Source: Balanoglossus misakiensis
Taxonomy: Eukaryota > Hemichordata
Assembly: GCA_040954595.2 (NCBI GenBank)
Contig: CM082589.2
Coordinates: 9,610,001 to 9,674,000 of the forward strand
DNA: 64,000 bases
Reading direction: 5' to 3'
Shown: piece by piece, positions 39,716 to 49,363 of the stretch
Position numbering within the stretch: position 1 is the stretch's first letter
How the letters are laid out: each line of letters starts with the position of its first letter
Notes under the pieces: generated by a model
What the model was told of the DNA's origin: nothing
Databases searched by the model: none
The model's input: the letters and a program-made list of their open reading frames with translations, nothing else
Translations under genes and position numbers: made by a program

Positions 39716-40241
39716 CATTGAAACCTGCCAAGTAAGGGCACCTCTGGGATCACACAACATGTCCTTTAAGGGATACAGGCTCTCTCTCTCGCTCGCTGCC
39801 CCTTATTCCATTAATTATATTTGATACAAGACACCATTTATGTTTTTTCTACATGTGGATATATGGTGAATCAATATTCAACCACACACAAAGTCCATCC
39901 TGCTTGTGGACATGAGAGTGAAAAAAATCGCCAAAATGAATAATCAGTCTCTACCATTTATTCGTTTTGGGTGAGTTTTTACTCCCATATCATACACGCG
40001 GGATGGAAGTTGTGTATGGTTGAATGTTCATTCACTACATATACACATGTACATTAACATAAACAGTGTCTTGTATCAAACATTATTAATGGAAAAAAGG
40101 GCAGCGAGAGAGAGACTTTGTCCCTTTAAAAGAGAGGTGTCCTTAAAAGAAATGTGCATGTAATATTCTATTCAAGCCATTACTTTTGTCTTGAACAATC
40201 TGTCCTGATTAGAGAGATGTCTGTATTGACAGGTTTCACTG
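39716..40241. mobile_element. TA-flanked MITE interrupted by another MITE
   Basis: The left end CATTGAAACCTGCC and right end CAGGTTTCACTG are inverted, with TA on both sides. Without the inner element at 39770-40125 it would be about 166 bp, close to the 170-bp relative at 63494-63663. The ends match the CAGTCAAACCTG family seen three more times in the window. Confidence 0.65.
39770..40125. mobile_element. Inner MITE with TTAA target site
   Basis: The left GGGATACAGGCTCTCTCTC and right GAGAGAGACTTTGTCCCT are inverted copies, extending on both sides into CGCTCGCTGCCC...CCATTAAT and its mirror ATTAATGG...GGGCAGCG. TTAA lies at 39766-39769 and 40126-40129. Non-coding. Confidence 0.7.
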
Positions 40242-41265
40242 TATTATCAACATTTTCAGTTTCATAATCCTTCTGTGTTTGCCAGAGAATTTTGACAGCA
40301 GTCAAAAGCTTTCTCTGCCATACCCATAATAAAAGAAAGCTTGCACCTGTGTTTTACTGTTTTCAAAGGGGAAATCCGGTCCAGCTGATTTTCTACATAA
40401 TTTGGTAGCTTTGAGGTCACTCTTTCAGAAAAAAAAACATATTCGTCAAGTATAAGTCGTCAGGTATTTTACAAAATCGAGGGAAAGTTGGCAGAATTTA
40501 TAATATGGCCTTAACTGTAATTTGAATCATGGGAAAAAAAGCGCCAGGACCAACTTCCATCCACCTTGGTGTGGGTGATACCATTTTCCAATGGGTGTAA
40601 CTGCGTGACGGCTTGGGTATCTGTTGCTGAGCAAATATTTGAAATCATACAATCCAGATTCTAAAGTTCACAGGACAAATATACAACATGTTTACATGGC
40701 CATTTACAACCAATTCATCCTATTGTGGTGATGTACAAAACCTTTTTTGTGGTTTGTTAAAGTTTTCATTACTCTAAATGGGTACTTCCATAAAATGGTA
40801 GTAATATATTTATTAATATTTATTACACATCACATATTATTATTCGCTCTGGCTTTTTTGTCAAATTTTCAAATAAAAAAGGCAGTTATAACTTTGATGG
40901 GACCAAGAAAAGATTTTGCCATAGGATATCAAAAGGACACTTTCATTGTTTTTATGAACTGTTGTTTTTCTGTTCTATAAAAGATGCAAATTGTTCTACT
41001 CCATTTTTGGGTCAAAAAATATTTTCATCAGATTGGTTTGAGGGTTAGATGTTGTAGCTAATAGTGTAAAGGCCATGATTGTTTTTGTTCACAAATATAT
41101 TCAATTACAATGTATCATTATTATGCAGTTTTACCAATGTTGAGAGGCTTTCCTTGTCAACTGGCCTGTGTGTATGCATCAAATCCTTCATGTAAAAGGT
41201 CAAAGCAGAAAGTATTTCTAACAATGATTAGACTAAAGCAGGAGACTTTTGAGGAGAGTTTGAGG
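40242..41265. other. Non-coding, likely intronic or 5' flank
   Basis: AT-rich DNA without a supportable exon. A 77-codon open frame at 40747-40980 is hydrophobic, but I see no splice sites or homology that support it. Confidence 0.45.
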
Positions 41266-41436
41266 AGACATCATGGCCTTGTGGTGAGGGCACAGGGTTG
41301 TGGGTTCAAGAACCAGACCTGGACATGGCCGTGGGTTTTGAGGATGGTGACTTCATGACCGCGATATTGTGCCCTTGAGCGCAGCACTTTACCTCTCATT
41401 GTTTTGGAGGAACTGGCTTTGTATACTAGTGATCTG
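41266..41436 (+). mobile_element. tRNA-derived SINE-like fragment
   Basis: TGGCCTTGTGGTGAGGGCA resembles a pol III A box, and GGGTTCAAGAACC a B box about 30 bp later. They are followed by TGTGCCCTTGAGCGCAGCACTTTACCTC, a shape common to the central part of aquatic-animal SINEs (established families have TGTCCTTGGGCAAGRCACTTTA). No clear tail or target duplication is visible, so this is a decayed or partial copy. Confidence 0.5.
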
Positions 41437-41723
41437 CACCTGTTCCAGTCATTCTATCCTAGGTAGACATATTTTCTTTGTTTGCAATAGATGAATTACT
41501 GTCAAACAGGAAATTATTGTGAACTTCGCGAGAACCAAAAAATGCAAATTAAAAGTCACGTAAAAATGTTTTTCAGGGATATTGGTGCAGTTAGTGAAAT
41601 ATAAGAAAGCAAAATTTAAGTGTAGCATAACAGTTGTCTCTATTGATATTGCAAACATTTCCTGTCACAGAAATTTCCCGTTTTACAGTATATAAATAAA
41701 TCAACTAAATATTTTTACTACAG

Positions 41724-41985
41724 GTGCCGCACCAACAAGTCATCTGTCACTTGGACAACCAAGTCAAATTGGAAGTCAGTCTCCACAACAACTGTCATCC
41801 TCTCAACAGTAATTGACTCAACCAAGTCAGCCCCAGATGCAGGGCCAAGGTCAAAGGTCATCAATGCCTTTTGGTCAGCCTACCAGTTTACCCAACCAAC
41901 CAGTATCCGCTGTCACAGCAAACAGGACACAACAACCAAATGTGACTGTTTCATTTATCCCATTGAGACAATTTTCATCACCCAG
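41724..41985 (+). pseudogene. Gln/Pro/Ser-rich exon with in-frame stop
   Basis: The acceptor TTTTACTACAG opens a segment rich in Gln, Ser and Pro (GQPSQIGSQSPQQLSSSQQ...), and CACCCAG|GTACAG could close it. The sequence is typical of a flexible linker in a secreted or matrix protein. Codon 29 of the open frame is TAA at 41810-41812, in place of a CAA-type codon in a Gln-rich run. In the frame used, the 3' end also does not match the phase of the next exon. Either the exon is decaying, it is skipped, or the assembly has errors. It lies upstream of Gln-rich and EGF exons on the same strand, so I place it in the same gene. Confidence 0.45.
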
Positions 41986-42411
41986 GTACAGTTGTGGTCT
42001 ACCTTCTACTTTATTATATAATAAAATAGCCGTTTCTAGTTACCCATCCTGTGAATTGAAAGCTTTTTATGACTGTTTCACATAGCCTTGTCTAACCATT
42101 ATCTTTACAGTTGACTATTGTTTCAAAACAAATTCAAAACTTCTGTTTTGGTTGCTAGAAACCCACTCTGTAAATGCTAAGACTTTTTTGGATAATGCCA
42201 CAGACTCAGTAATCAAATTCAATTTTTAATGTGATTAATGTTGATAAGCCCTAAAACTCAATCCCATCCAAATGTGTGTTGAAAATAGGACTTTGAGAGT
42301 TGCAAGCTCAACATCGAATCAAAAATTGCAGTCATGAATTAAAAATGGGGTTTTGAATACTGGCCTTGATAATGCTCCATATTAACTAGGTTTGTTAATC
42401 TTTTTGGACAG

Positions 42412-42595
42412 GCAACTTCACCTCCAAAGATGACTTCCCAGCAGGCACCAGCTGCTGCACTGAAAGCCACAGAGGGTGTCATGCAAATGGCAAATGCTAG
42501 TCAGTTCAGTAAGATGCCACCAATTGCTGCTGTGAATTCTATCAACTCACAGCCACAGGAGAGATGGCCAGGTACAGATTCACAGCCACAAAGAG
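42412..42595 (+). CDS. Linker exon upstream of EGF repeats
   Basis: The acceptor TTTTTGGACAG opens 61 codons plus one base (ATSPPKMTSQQAPAAALK...), ending AAAGAG|GTAGGT. Composition is Gln, Ala, Ser and Pro rich with no cysteine, like a low-complexity linker. It ends with one base of a split codon that joins the first EGF exon as Asp (G|AT), exactly the phase-1 junction expected before a calcium-binding EGF domain. The donor lies against a MITE whose TA target duplication occupies intron positions +6/+7. Confidence 0.55.
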
Positions 42596-42602
42596 GTAGG
42601 TA

Positions 42603-42935
42603 CAGTCAAACCTGTCTATACTGGCCAGACAGGGGACTTTCCTAACTGGCCTTTATAGAAAGGTGGCCTCTACAGTCAGGTCATTTAATGTGCAATGTGT
42701 AATATATTGCTATATTATTGTGGGCTTATACCAGAGTGATTAGACGACACAGGACATGTGTGTACAAACTAGACAGCCATGCTGTTTTTTTATTGCCAAC
42801 TGCACATGCTCACTCGTTCAGCCTCGTACACTGCAAATTTATACATAACAGTAAATACCAATACCTAACACAATGTATATGGACTGTAACAGAGTAGCCA
42901 CTATATAGAGGTGGCACCTAACACGGGTTTGACTG
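42603..42935. mobile_element. MITE, CAGTCAAACCTG family, TA target
   Basis: CAGTCAAACCTG at the left and GGGTTTGACTG at the right are inverted, with TA on both sides (42601-42602 and 42936-42937). The interior repeats GTGGCC/GGCCAC pieces also seen in the copy at 62851-63035. Non-coding, Tc1/mariner-like by target site. Confidence 0.7.
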
Positions 42936-43186
42936 TAACATCTGTTATGTTGCCATGGCAGTCATTTACTGTTAATTTGATTATACAGAGGAAAAAATAT
43001 TCCAGTTCCCTTTCTTATATCCTCATATCAGTGGCAGAGTACGCCAGTGTCACTGTAAAATTTTGTCGACATTTTTGCTAAGTTAGCTGTAGTAGCTGTT
43101 GGCTATTTTTTCTGTATTTTTAATCCAAGGAATTAAAGTGAATTCAATGCTTGTAAATAATTTCTAATTTCTTCTTACCCTCCAGA

Positions 43187-43308
43187 TATGAATGAATGTC
43201 ACAGTGGTGGATATGCATGTCAACACTATTGTCAGAATACCCATGGTAGTTATCTCTGCACTTGCAGACCAGGATTCTATCTGCTGGAGGATGGCCATGC
43301 ATGTGCCG
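43187..43308 (+). CDS. Calcium-binding EGF-like exon 1
   Basis: An exon flanked by CTTACCCTCCAG and GCCG|GTATGT encodes one complete cbEGF module: D-M-N-E-C at the start, then five more cysteines (YAC, HYC, YLC, CTC, HAC) with the usual N-T-H-G-S-Y-L-C-T-C core. The Asp/Asn-Glu pair and the Asn after cysteine 3 are the Ca2+ ligands and hydroxylation site of the family. The exon is symmetric phase 1, as in fibrillin/fibulin-type extracellular proteins. It follows the Gln-rich linker exon in phase. Which protein this is cannot be told from one domain. Boundaries are accurate to about one base. Confidence 0.85.
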
Positions 43309-44269
43309 GTATGTAACTGTGGATATTGATATCTTCTGTGGCTACATTGTTTGGGGATTGTATATTGCTACGGTTACAATCAGCTAAACACACATCCTGT
43401 CTGTCCATTGCACACATTTTAAAATTTGAAATCAACCGCACACTCGTACTGAACACATGTTTGTTGAAATTGTATCTCAGAATTTTTCCAATTATAATTA
43501 TGCATAATATAAACAAATTAACAAATGTGAAAACTTATCTTTGAAAATTTGTTTGCAAGGGAGAAAAAGTAATCTGTATTTTAAAAATCAGACAAAGTTT
43601 TGCTGACAGGGTACACAAGTTTCAGGGGATTTTGTTAAAATGAGAATGATAGAGAGTGTTAAAATTCCTAGAAAGGGATCGCCATGGATATTGAGGACTT
43701 TGGTGTAAAAACAATTAATTGATCAAGAAATATGTGGTTAAGAATATGTGTCATCAACCTCACACGATACTATAAGACTGTCTGATATATTCATGTACAA
43801 GTATTTTCACTACTTATTTGCATAATTTAATGAAATTAGCATAAATTATCAACCTATAGCTAAATAAATTACCTCTGCAAAGAATAAATATACACTTAGA
43901 AAATTCATATAGTTTTCATCTCATTTTAAAGACATTACAAAATGCTTCTCTGAGGGTACAGTAATTTTTAACGGGTATATTCTTGATAACTCATCACCAT
44001 GAATGAGCATTTCAAAACTTAACAAGGCCAGTGTACGAAATAAAGCCTGTCCGACAGTCCGAGACTGGTTGTTTTTCTGTAGGACTGGTAAAAATAAAAT
44101 GTTACCAGTCCGACAGACAGGTTGAATTTAGCGTGGGAGTTGACTAGTGGTATCATGGCATCTTTTAGACTTTCCCAGGTTCATGTATTGCAATTAAAAG
44201 AAACAATGACTGCTTGATATTTCCTATGAATTTCGAACACTGACAAGGCATATGGCTAAATAGGATTCA
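43309..44269. other. Intron between EGF exons
   Basis: AT-rich intron. GCCTGTCCGACAGTCC...CCAGTCCGACAGACAGG near 44046-44122 is a short imperfect inverted repeat of unknown origin. No further exon is evident. Confidence 0.5.
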
Positions 44270-44548
44270 GTGTTTGTGCACCTTCTATCCACAATGCTGG
44301 ATCTATTGACAGTTTTCAAAGGGGTTTAAAGACTCGTCTTTTTATTCAGCACTATTTCATTCCATTGCTTTTTTGGTTTATAGGGATTGTCTTTCAGAAC
44401 TGTTTCTGTTTGTTTGGGGTTTTTAAGTGTAATTTTTTATCCTTTAAGCTTTCACTTGTTTTCTAATTTTATTATTTTCTGTAGAAGATGTATGTGTATT
44501 ACATTTGTTAGGAAATAAATAATAATAAAATAAATAAATAATAATAAC
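44270..44548 (+). mobile_element. 3' end of a CR1/L2-type LINE
   Basis: GACAGTTTTCAAAGGGGTTTAAAGACTCGTCTTTTTATTCAGC degenerately encodes the terminal S-F-K-R-x-L-K-T-x-L-F motif found at the C-terminus of CR1/L2 reverse transcriptases. About 200 bp later comes an AAATAATAATAAAATAAATA simple tail (44513-44548). Only the extreme 3' end remains, as usual for 5'-truncated LINEs. It lies directly upstream of the EGF exon 2 acceptor. Confidence 0.55.
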
Positions 44549-44563
44549 TATCTTTGATTTCAG

Positions 44564-44680
44564 ATGTCAATGAATATATGGAGAGAGCAGATCTTTGTGA
44601 AGGCCAGTGTGTGAATACAGCAGGCTCTTTTTATTTCACTTGTGCTGTGGAATATTGATTGGTCAATGGAGAGTGTACAG
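44564..44680 (+). pseudogene. Degenerate EGF-like exon 2 with stop codon
   Basis: TTTGATTTCAG and ACAG|GTAAGA bound a segment in the right phase (G|AT) that reads D-V-N-E-Y...LCEGQCVNTAGSFYFTC. The first cysteine of the module is Tyr, another expected cysteine is Phe, and TGA at 44656-44658 interrupts the frame just before LVNGECT. Splice sites and the rest of the fold are intact. As read, this exon would truncate the protein, so the gene copy is either a pseudogene or skips this exon. Confidence 0.7.
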
Positions 44681-45377
44681 GTAAGATCAACACAATATAG
44701 AAATAATGCACGACGCCATGACCATTAATGTTTGTTTATGGGCAAGGGCGAGGGGAAAGCCAAAAATTCATGGGCGAGGCTTCCGAGCCCATTAATTTTA
44801 GCTTAGCTAGAGCCCGAGCCCTGCATTTATTTCCATTACATTACCAACAATCTCAAGAAAACCGTCAATATTTCTGAAAATGTCCCACACACAAGACTTG
44901 GGGCCCCGGAACTTGTGTTATGCAAAATGTTGTGTTCACTGAACTGTTTGCTAATATTACTATTCAGATTTACGGGCATGTAAACAAACCATTACTGGGT
45001 ATTTGTGGTCAGTGATGTCGTTCATCTTGACCAATTAAAATGCGACGCACAGACCACGGTAATATAATATGTGGGCAACGAAAGGTCCTGTATCTGTAAT
45101 TTTTGAATTTTTATTCAGTATTATTCTGGTTGTCAACGATCATTTCAGCTCAGTGAAGCTGGGTAAGCAATGTTGTTATTGTTTAAACATTGTATTCAAG
45201 CCTGTGTCTGGACTTGGATGCAATTTGTCAATAATAACAGTGATTGGTAACTGCATGTTTACATAACTGGCTATCTGTTAAAGAGACCATTTGCTGTGTG
45301 TACAGTACACATGCCATTGGCCGCTTATGGGTCAGCCAGTGTTTGCCTGTTAATCTCTCGATGTGTGTTATTCTGTC
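44681..45377. other. Intron left of the large transposon
   Basis: No exon is supported. Accidental short open frames only, up to the TGTA target duplication of the transposon. Confidence 0.5.
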
Positions 45378-45381
45378 TGTA

Positions 45382-45413
45382 CAGTCAGATCGCACGGTAC
45401 TCATTAACATATG
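45382..45413 (+). repeat. Left TIR of the Academ-like element
   Basis: 32-bp terminal inverted repeat beginning CAGTCAGATCGCACGG. Its inner part lies in an 18-bp perfect palindrome, CATTAACATATGTTAATG (45402-45419), absent from the right end. Confidence 0.75.
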
Positions 45414-45612
45414 TTAATGAGGGAAAGTACTTCAAACCATGTAGCTGTTAGAGTGGGCCCCGCTGAAGGGTCGCAAAATAGGCCATTTTTTACGCGACAT
45501 TATAGAGCTGATTTCAGGCGAGGAGGACTGTGTACAAAATTGAGTATAGACAACTCAGGTTTTAAAGGATGTTTCATCATTTCCACTGTGTCAACGTCAC
45601 TACATCCTTGCT

Positions 45613-46582
45613 ATGAGAAAAAGCCATCCCTTGTGTACTTCGTGCTTATCACGGGCAAACAATTTGTTTAAAATCCCTGATTTTGAAATGGTGCAAACAT
45701 TTCACCAACAAACTAACACACCATTTGCCCTTACTCAAGACAGCCTGATTTGTTTGAAATGTTATAAAACATTTGTTGCTTTAGCGGAAAAAGCCAGGTG
45801 TAGTATTCAACAAGGCTTAATTATGTCGAGTGATATAGCACTTGCTGAAGAAATTAAAAAATATGTCACAATGCTACAATAAAGGATGCAGCTGTGACGA
45901 CGACTTGGTGAATTTTGCATGCTGGAAAACTGTTGTCTTTTTAGGAGAAGTGCTCCTCAGAAAACATGCCATTCTATTGTTTGATGTCAGGCAATATTTC
46001 AATGATTGTTTAGACAATGAATATCAGACTTTGCGACCCAATGTCAAGTTACAACGAGTGGAATTCCACAGAAAACCTAATAGCTGGCTTATTCGGGAAT
46101 TGCTATGTGTGTATTTTCCAATTCACCTTTCTGTTGTATCAAAAGTGAGTAGAAAGTTCTCCACCTTTTTGTACCGAACAGGTTCAGATCTCACTATTGC
46201 CCTCCAAAATGCACTTGTCGAACATCCTCAGTATGTTGTGCAAGCTGAGAAACAGATAGAGAGGCTTGAAAAGCAAGTAAGAGACTTGAGTAAAGTTGAC
46301 GTTGACTTTTTCAAAATGCTTGATTTGGTGGCTGTGAAATTAAATGCCAGCATTTATCAGCAATCTCAAGAATTCAGTAATTACTGCAAAACAAACAATG
46401 TTGATCTGAGTACACTTGATGTTGAATATATTGTCAGTGAGGTTGACCCTATGTTATGGAACACTGTTGTATATTTAACGTTGAACAACAGTGAACGCAA
46501 TAAATTAAAAAGCTCCAACTTTGTATGGAATAAACACAACTATGGATTTTATGACCGGCACTCTATGGAGAGTAGAGCATGA
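45613..46582 (+). pseudogene. Transposon protein, N-terminal part (frameshifted)
   Basis: The frame at 45613-45882 has two cysteine pairs, C8-x2-C11 and C47-x2-C50 (CTSC...CLKCYKTF), like a treble-clef or zinc-ribbon recognition module. Near 45880 the sense shifts one frame and continues to 46582 through a CSCDD motif, a Trp- and Leu-rich helical stretch (CWKTVVFLGEVLL) and a charged segment around AEKQIERLEKQVRDL likely to form a coiled coil. The frame ends at TGA; further stops follow before sense resumes at about 46690. In related invertebrate elements this region precedes the HGTS..MVQP block, as here. The true start codon is uncertain. Role by inference: binding to the transposon ends. 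Confidence 0.6.
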
Positions 46583-47682
46583 TTCCTAAGGCGTTTCTTT
46601 TGTGTGTATGCTATTGTTCATTTGTTCTGATCATTGTACTTACCCATTGCATACTTACCTGGCTGACATTGTTGAAGGTTATAGTAAGTCATCTACTCTA
46701 GTGAAAATTCTAAATTGATTTGGTATTATTTGTTCTGGAGATACATTGCATAGATACATGTTGGGAGTGATCAACAAAAGAACATCAGCTGATTTCACAG
46801 AGGAAAATATTGCAAATAATGCATTTTGTTTAACTTCCATTGACAATATTGATAAATCAGCTAAATATGCAGCTGTTAGAGCTGATCCAAAGGACAGAGG
46901 TTTCCACGGTACTTCTTATCGAATGGTCCAACCAAAATCAAAGTCAATTCTGAACAGTATTGATGATATTGTTTTTGGCAGTCATGACAAACATTCAACT
47001 GTCAAAGATTTTCAGCTAATCAACATTTATGGTGATGGAAGGTGCTTTTTCAGGAGCATCTCTGTGAGAAATGATTTTGCATTACGAAATTGTGATCGTC
47101 TACTTAATGGACTCCCTTCTGACCCAATTTTAGCTGACCGAGAGAAAATATTCACAGACAAGTTAAGAGCAGATACAGTAGACATAATGCGTGCCAATCA
47201 TATATACTTTGAAGGACATATATACACCAAGCAGAATGATATATTTGCAAGAGGTGATGGTGATGTGTTCTCCAAGACTGAGCCTGTCTGTCTCTTGTAC
47301 ACACCAGACAGGCCAGGTCAACCAGGCCATTATGATTTGCTTCTTAACAGGCAGTTAATTAAAAGAAAAGATAGTCTGGTGAGTGAAAATGCAAAGAATT
47401 CATTTGAACGGTGTCAGGAATTAAACAGTGGCTTTTGTTCACAAAATACAGTAGACTCTGAAATGAATAAAATTTTGGCCAATTTTCCTTGTGGAAATAA
47501 TACTAAAATCATGGTTGACAGATCTATCTCAAAAAATACTGGTACAGGTTTGAGTGCACCTGTGAGTAAAGCCTGTACATTTACGGAGAAAAAATTCAAT
47601 GATACTGTTCATTTTTTTTTTTTTTTTTTATTTCCATTCATTTAATCTTACATGTATCATAAAGATAAATCGTGTTTTGATG

Positions 47683-47710
47683 AAATAAATAAATAAATAA
47701 ATAAATAAAA
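47683..47710. repeat. (AAAT)n microsatellite in LINE 3' UTR
   Basis: About six AAAT units within the 3' untranslated part of the minus-strand LINE. Confidence 0.85.
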
Positions 47711-48135
47711 AATAATACTATATAAAAAGAGATTCACCAGGTACATTTGTTTAACAAAATAATTACATCTCAGACGGAAGCAAGGATTTTCTTCCAATAA
47801 TGGGTGAAATCTAGATTATTATTCCTTTTGAGTATTTGGTGCATAAATTGTAGATATCTGTAAAATATATCGAAATTGGTTTTTGCTCTAATGCTGTTAA
47901 TATCATGTTGTAAATGGACCCATGAAGCGAATACACAATACTTTGCAATAGTAATGACAATGTTTACAAATCTATAAAGAGGATGACTGTACATAGTTTT
48001 GTAACCAAGAATAATAGTTTCTAAGTCGACCTCATGACATATGCCAAGTTTGCTGAGCAAAGCAGATAAACGCTGCCAAAAATCCCCTAAACGTTGACAT
48101 TTTAAAAATAGATGCTCATAAGAATCAGTTACATT

Positions 48136-49307
48136 TCAAAGACAACATAGATCATTTTTACTAATTTTCCATCTTAAAAGATTGATGCCACATGGCAAAA
48201 TGTTATGCATAATCTTAAAGTTAAATTCAGCAAGTTTCCTATCACAACACAATCCAGTCGTTTGGTTAACCCATATAGTTCTCCACTGTAGTGGAGTAGT
48301 CATGGTCAAACGACGATTCCATGTATTTTCACAATATGGACGAATAAAACGATTTTGCACAAAAATACTGTAAAAAATTTTGAAGTAAGGCGAGACAGAT
48401 CATTAGGTAAAACAAAAACTTTTCCATTGACATGAAGAAAATTCTTTTCTCTACGCATCTGATGCAACTGAGTACCTTTCAACACAGACTTCCATTCTCT
48501 GGGAATAAGATTCCGCAACTTCATCCATTCAACTATCCAATTTGACTTATTCTCGAGTTTTTGTAACAACAGTGTAGGTGGAAGAAAATCGCCGTTGGTA
48601 TCGACAATGTCCTGGACATAGATAATATTTGAGTGAATCCAACCAGGGAAAAAAAGAGTCTTACCATTATCTGAAATGTTGACATTACCCCAGATAATTT
48701 GATTACGCACATCTAAATTACTGAGTTTGGAGAAAGTGACGCAACCACCTTTTGCACTATGCCAAGCTGAAATTACTTGTTTATAGAAAAAGGGAATTCT
48801 CTCGAGAAATGGGAAACAGGAAATGTTGCTAAAATTGAAATGAAAAATAAGAAAATCTGGACCATAGTGCCCGAGCCAATGCAGTGGCAAGGCCTTCCAT
48901 TTGGCAGAGGAATTGTCACATAATCTACGAACCCATGATGAACAAAAGGCGTCATGGATGGCAAAAATGTCAGGCATGTTTAGTCCCCCGCAATCATAAG
49001 GGGCAATGAGTGTGAGCCTTTTGATTTTGTCTGGCTTGTCATTCCACAGAAATTTGAAAATAAGACGGTTGATATTCGTGAGCCACGTTTCAAAAGCACC
49101 AAGATTAAGCATAAGGTAGTAAATTGTGGGCAGTGCCAAAGACTTTAAAACCGTAATTTTGCCATAAAGGCTCAGCTTACGTCGTGACCAGATGTTGAGC
49201 ACGCTTTTAAGCCTTTCAATTTTCTTTTCCCATTTCAAAAGTAGACATTTCAGTCGATCGTATCCAAAGAAAACCCCAAGGGATTTTATAGGCTGTTGCT
49301 CCCACAT
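48136..49307 (-). pseudogene. C-terminal part of LINE reverse transcriptase
   Basis: Minus-strand frame 49307-48306 reads SLGVFFGYDRLKCLLLKWEKK, then RRKLSLYGKITVLKSLALP, FLWNDKPDKIKRLTLIAPYDCGGL and WKALPLHWLGHYGP. These are the thumb and connection blocks that follow the polymerase palm in Tx1/L1-clade LINE ORF2 proteins. Near 48360 the sense shifts frame and continues to 48136 (NRFIRPYCENTWN...FKIMHNILPCGINLLRWKI...LCCL), close to the usual ORF end. The palm with the YADD box and the endonuclease are missing through 5' truncation. Non-functional. Confidence 0.8.
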
Positions 49308-49363
49308 AAAACCCCCAGGTTTATCATATGATACTGTTCATGATGATGTAGTATTTAATTAAA

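Larger units (their letters stand above)
47614..49327 (-). mobile_element. 5'-truncated Tx1/L1-type LINE
   Basis: The insert lies on the minus strand: a T-run at its left edge is the poly-A tail, and coding sequence extends to the right edge. The 14-bp target duplication ATGATACTGTTCAT occurs at 47600-47613 and 49328-49341. The element begins inside the C-terminal part of the reverse-transcriptase ORF, typical of abortive target-primed reverse transcription. Confidence 0.9.
46690..49363 (+). pseudogene. Transposon protein, OTU-like protease segment, split by LINE
   Basis: Sense resumes before HRYMLGVINKR (46752) and shows the block SIDNIDK...YAAV...RGFHGTSYRMVQP, recurrent in this transposon family. 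Then comes an OTU-type cysteine-protease module: INIYGDGRCFFRSIS, with Asp97-Gly98-Arg99-Cys100 as the nucleophile loop, and PGHYDLLL, with His195 as catalytic base (numbering from 46746). About 95 residues separate them, short for an OTU domain, so it is compact or trimmed. OTU enzymes cleave ubiquitin chains; a role here is unknown. The frame is cut at codon His-Asp by the LINE (47614-49327). Taking out the LINE and one 14-bp TSD continues the frame for a few codons to TAA near 49361. Confidence 0.65.

Noticed and set aside
41110-41358. 82-codon plus-strand open frame
   Set aside because: It runs through the SINE-like fragment and has no splice or homology support.
45228-45671. Open frames across the left TIR
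   Set aside because: They overlap the TIR and its palindrome; conserved sense of the transposon protein only starts near 45620.
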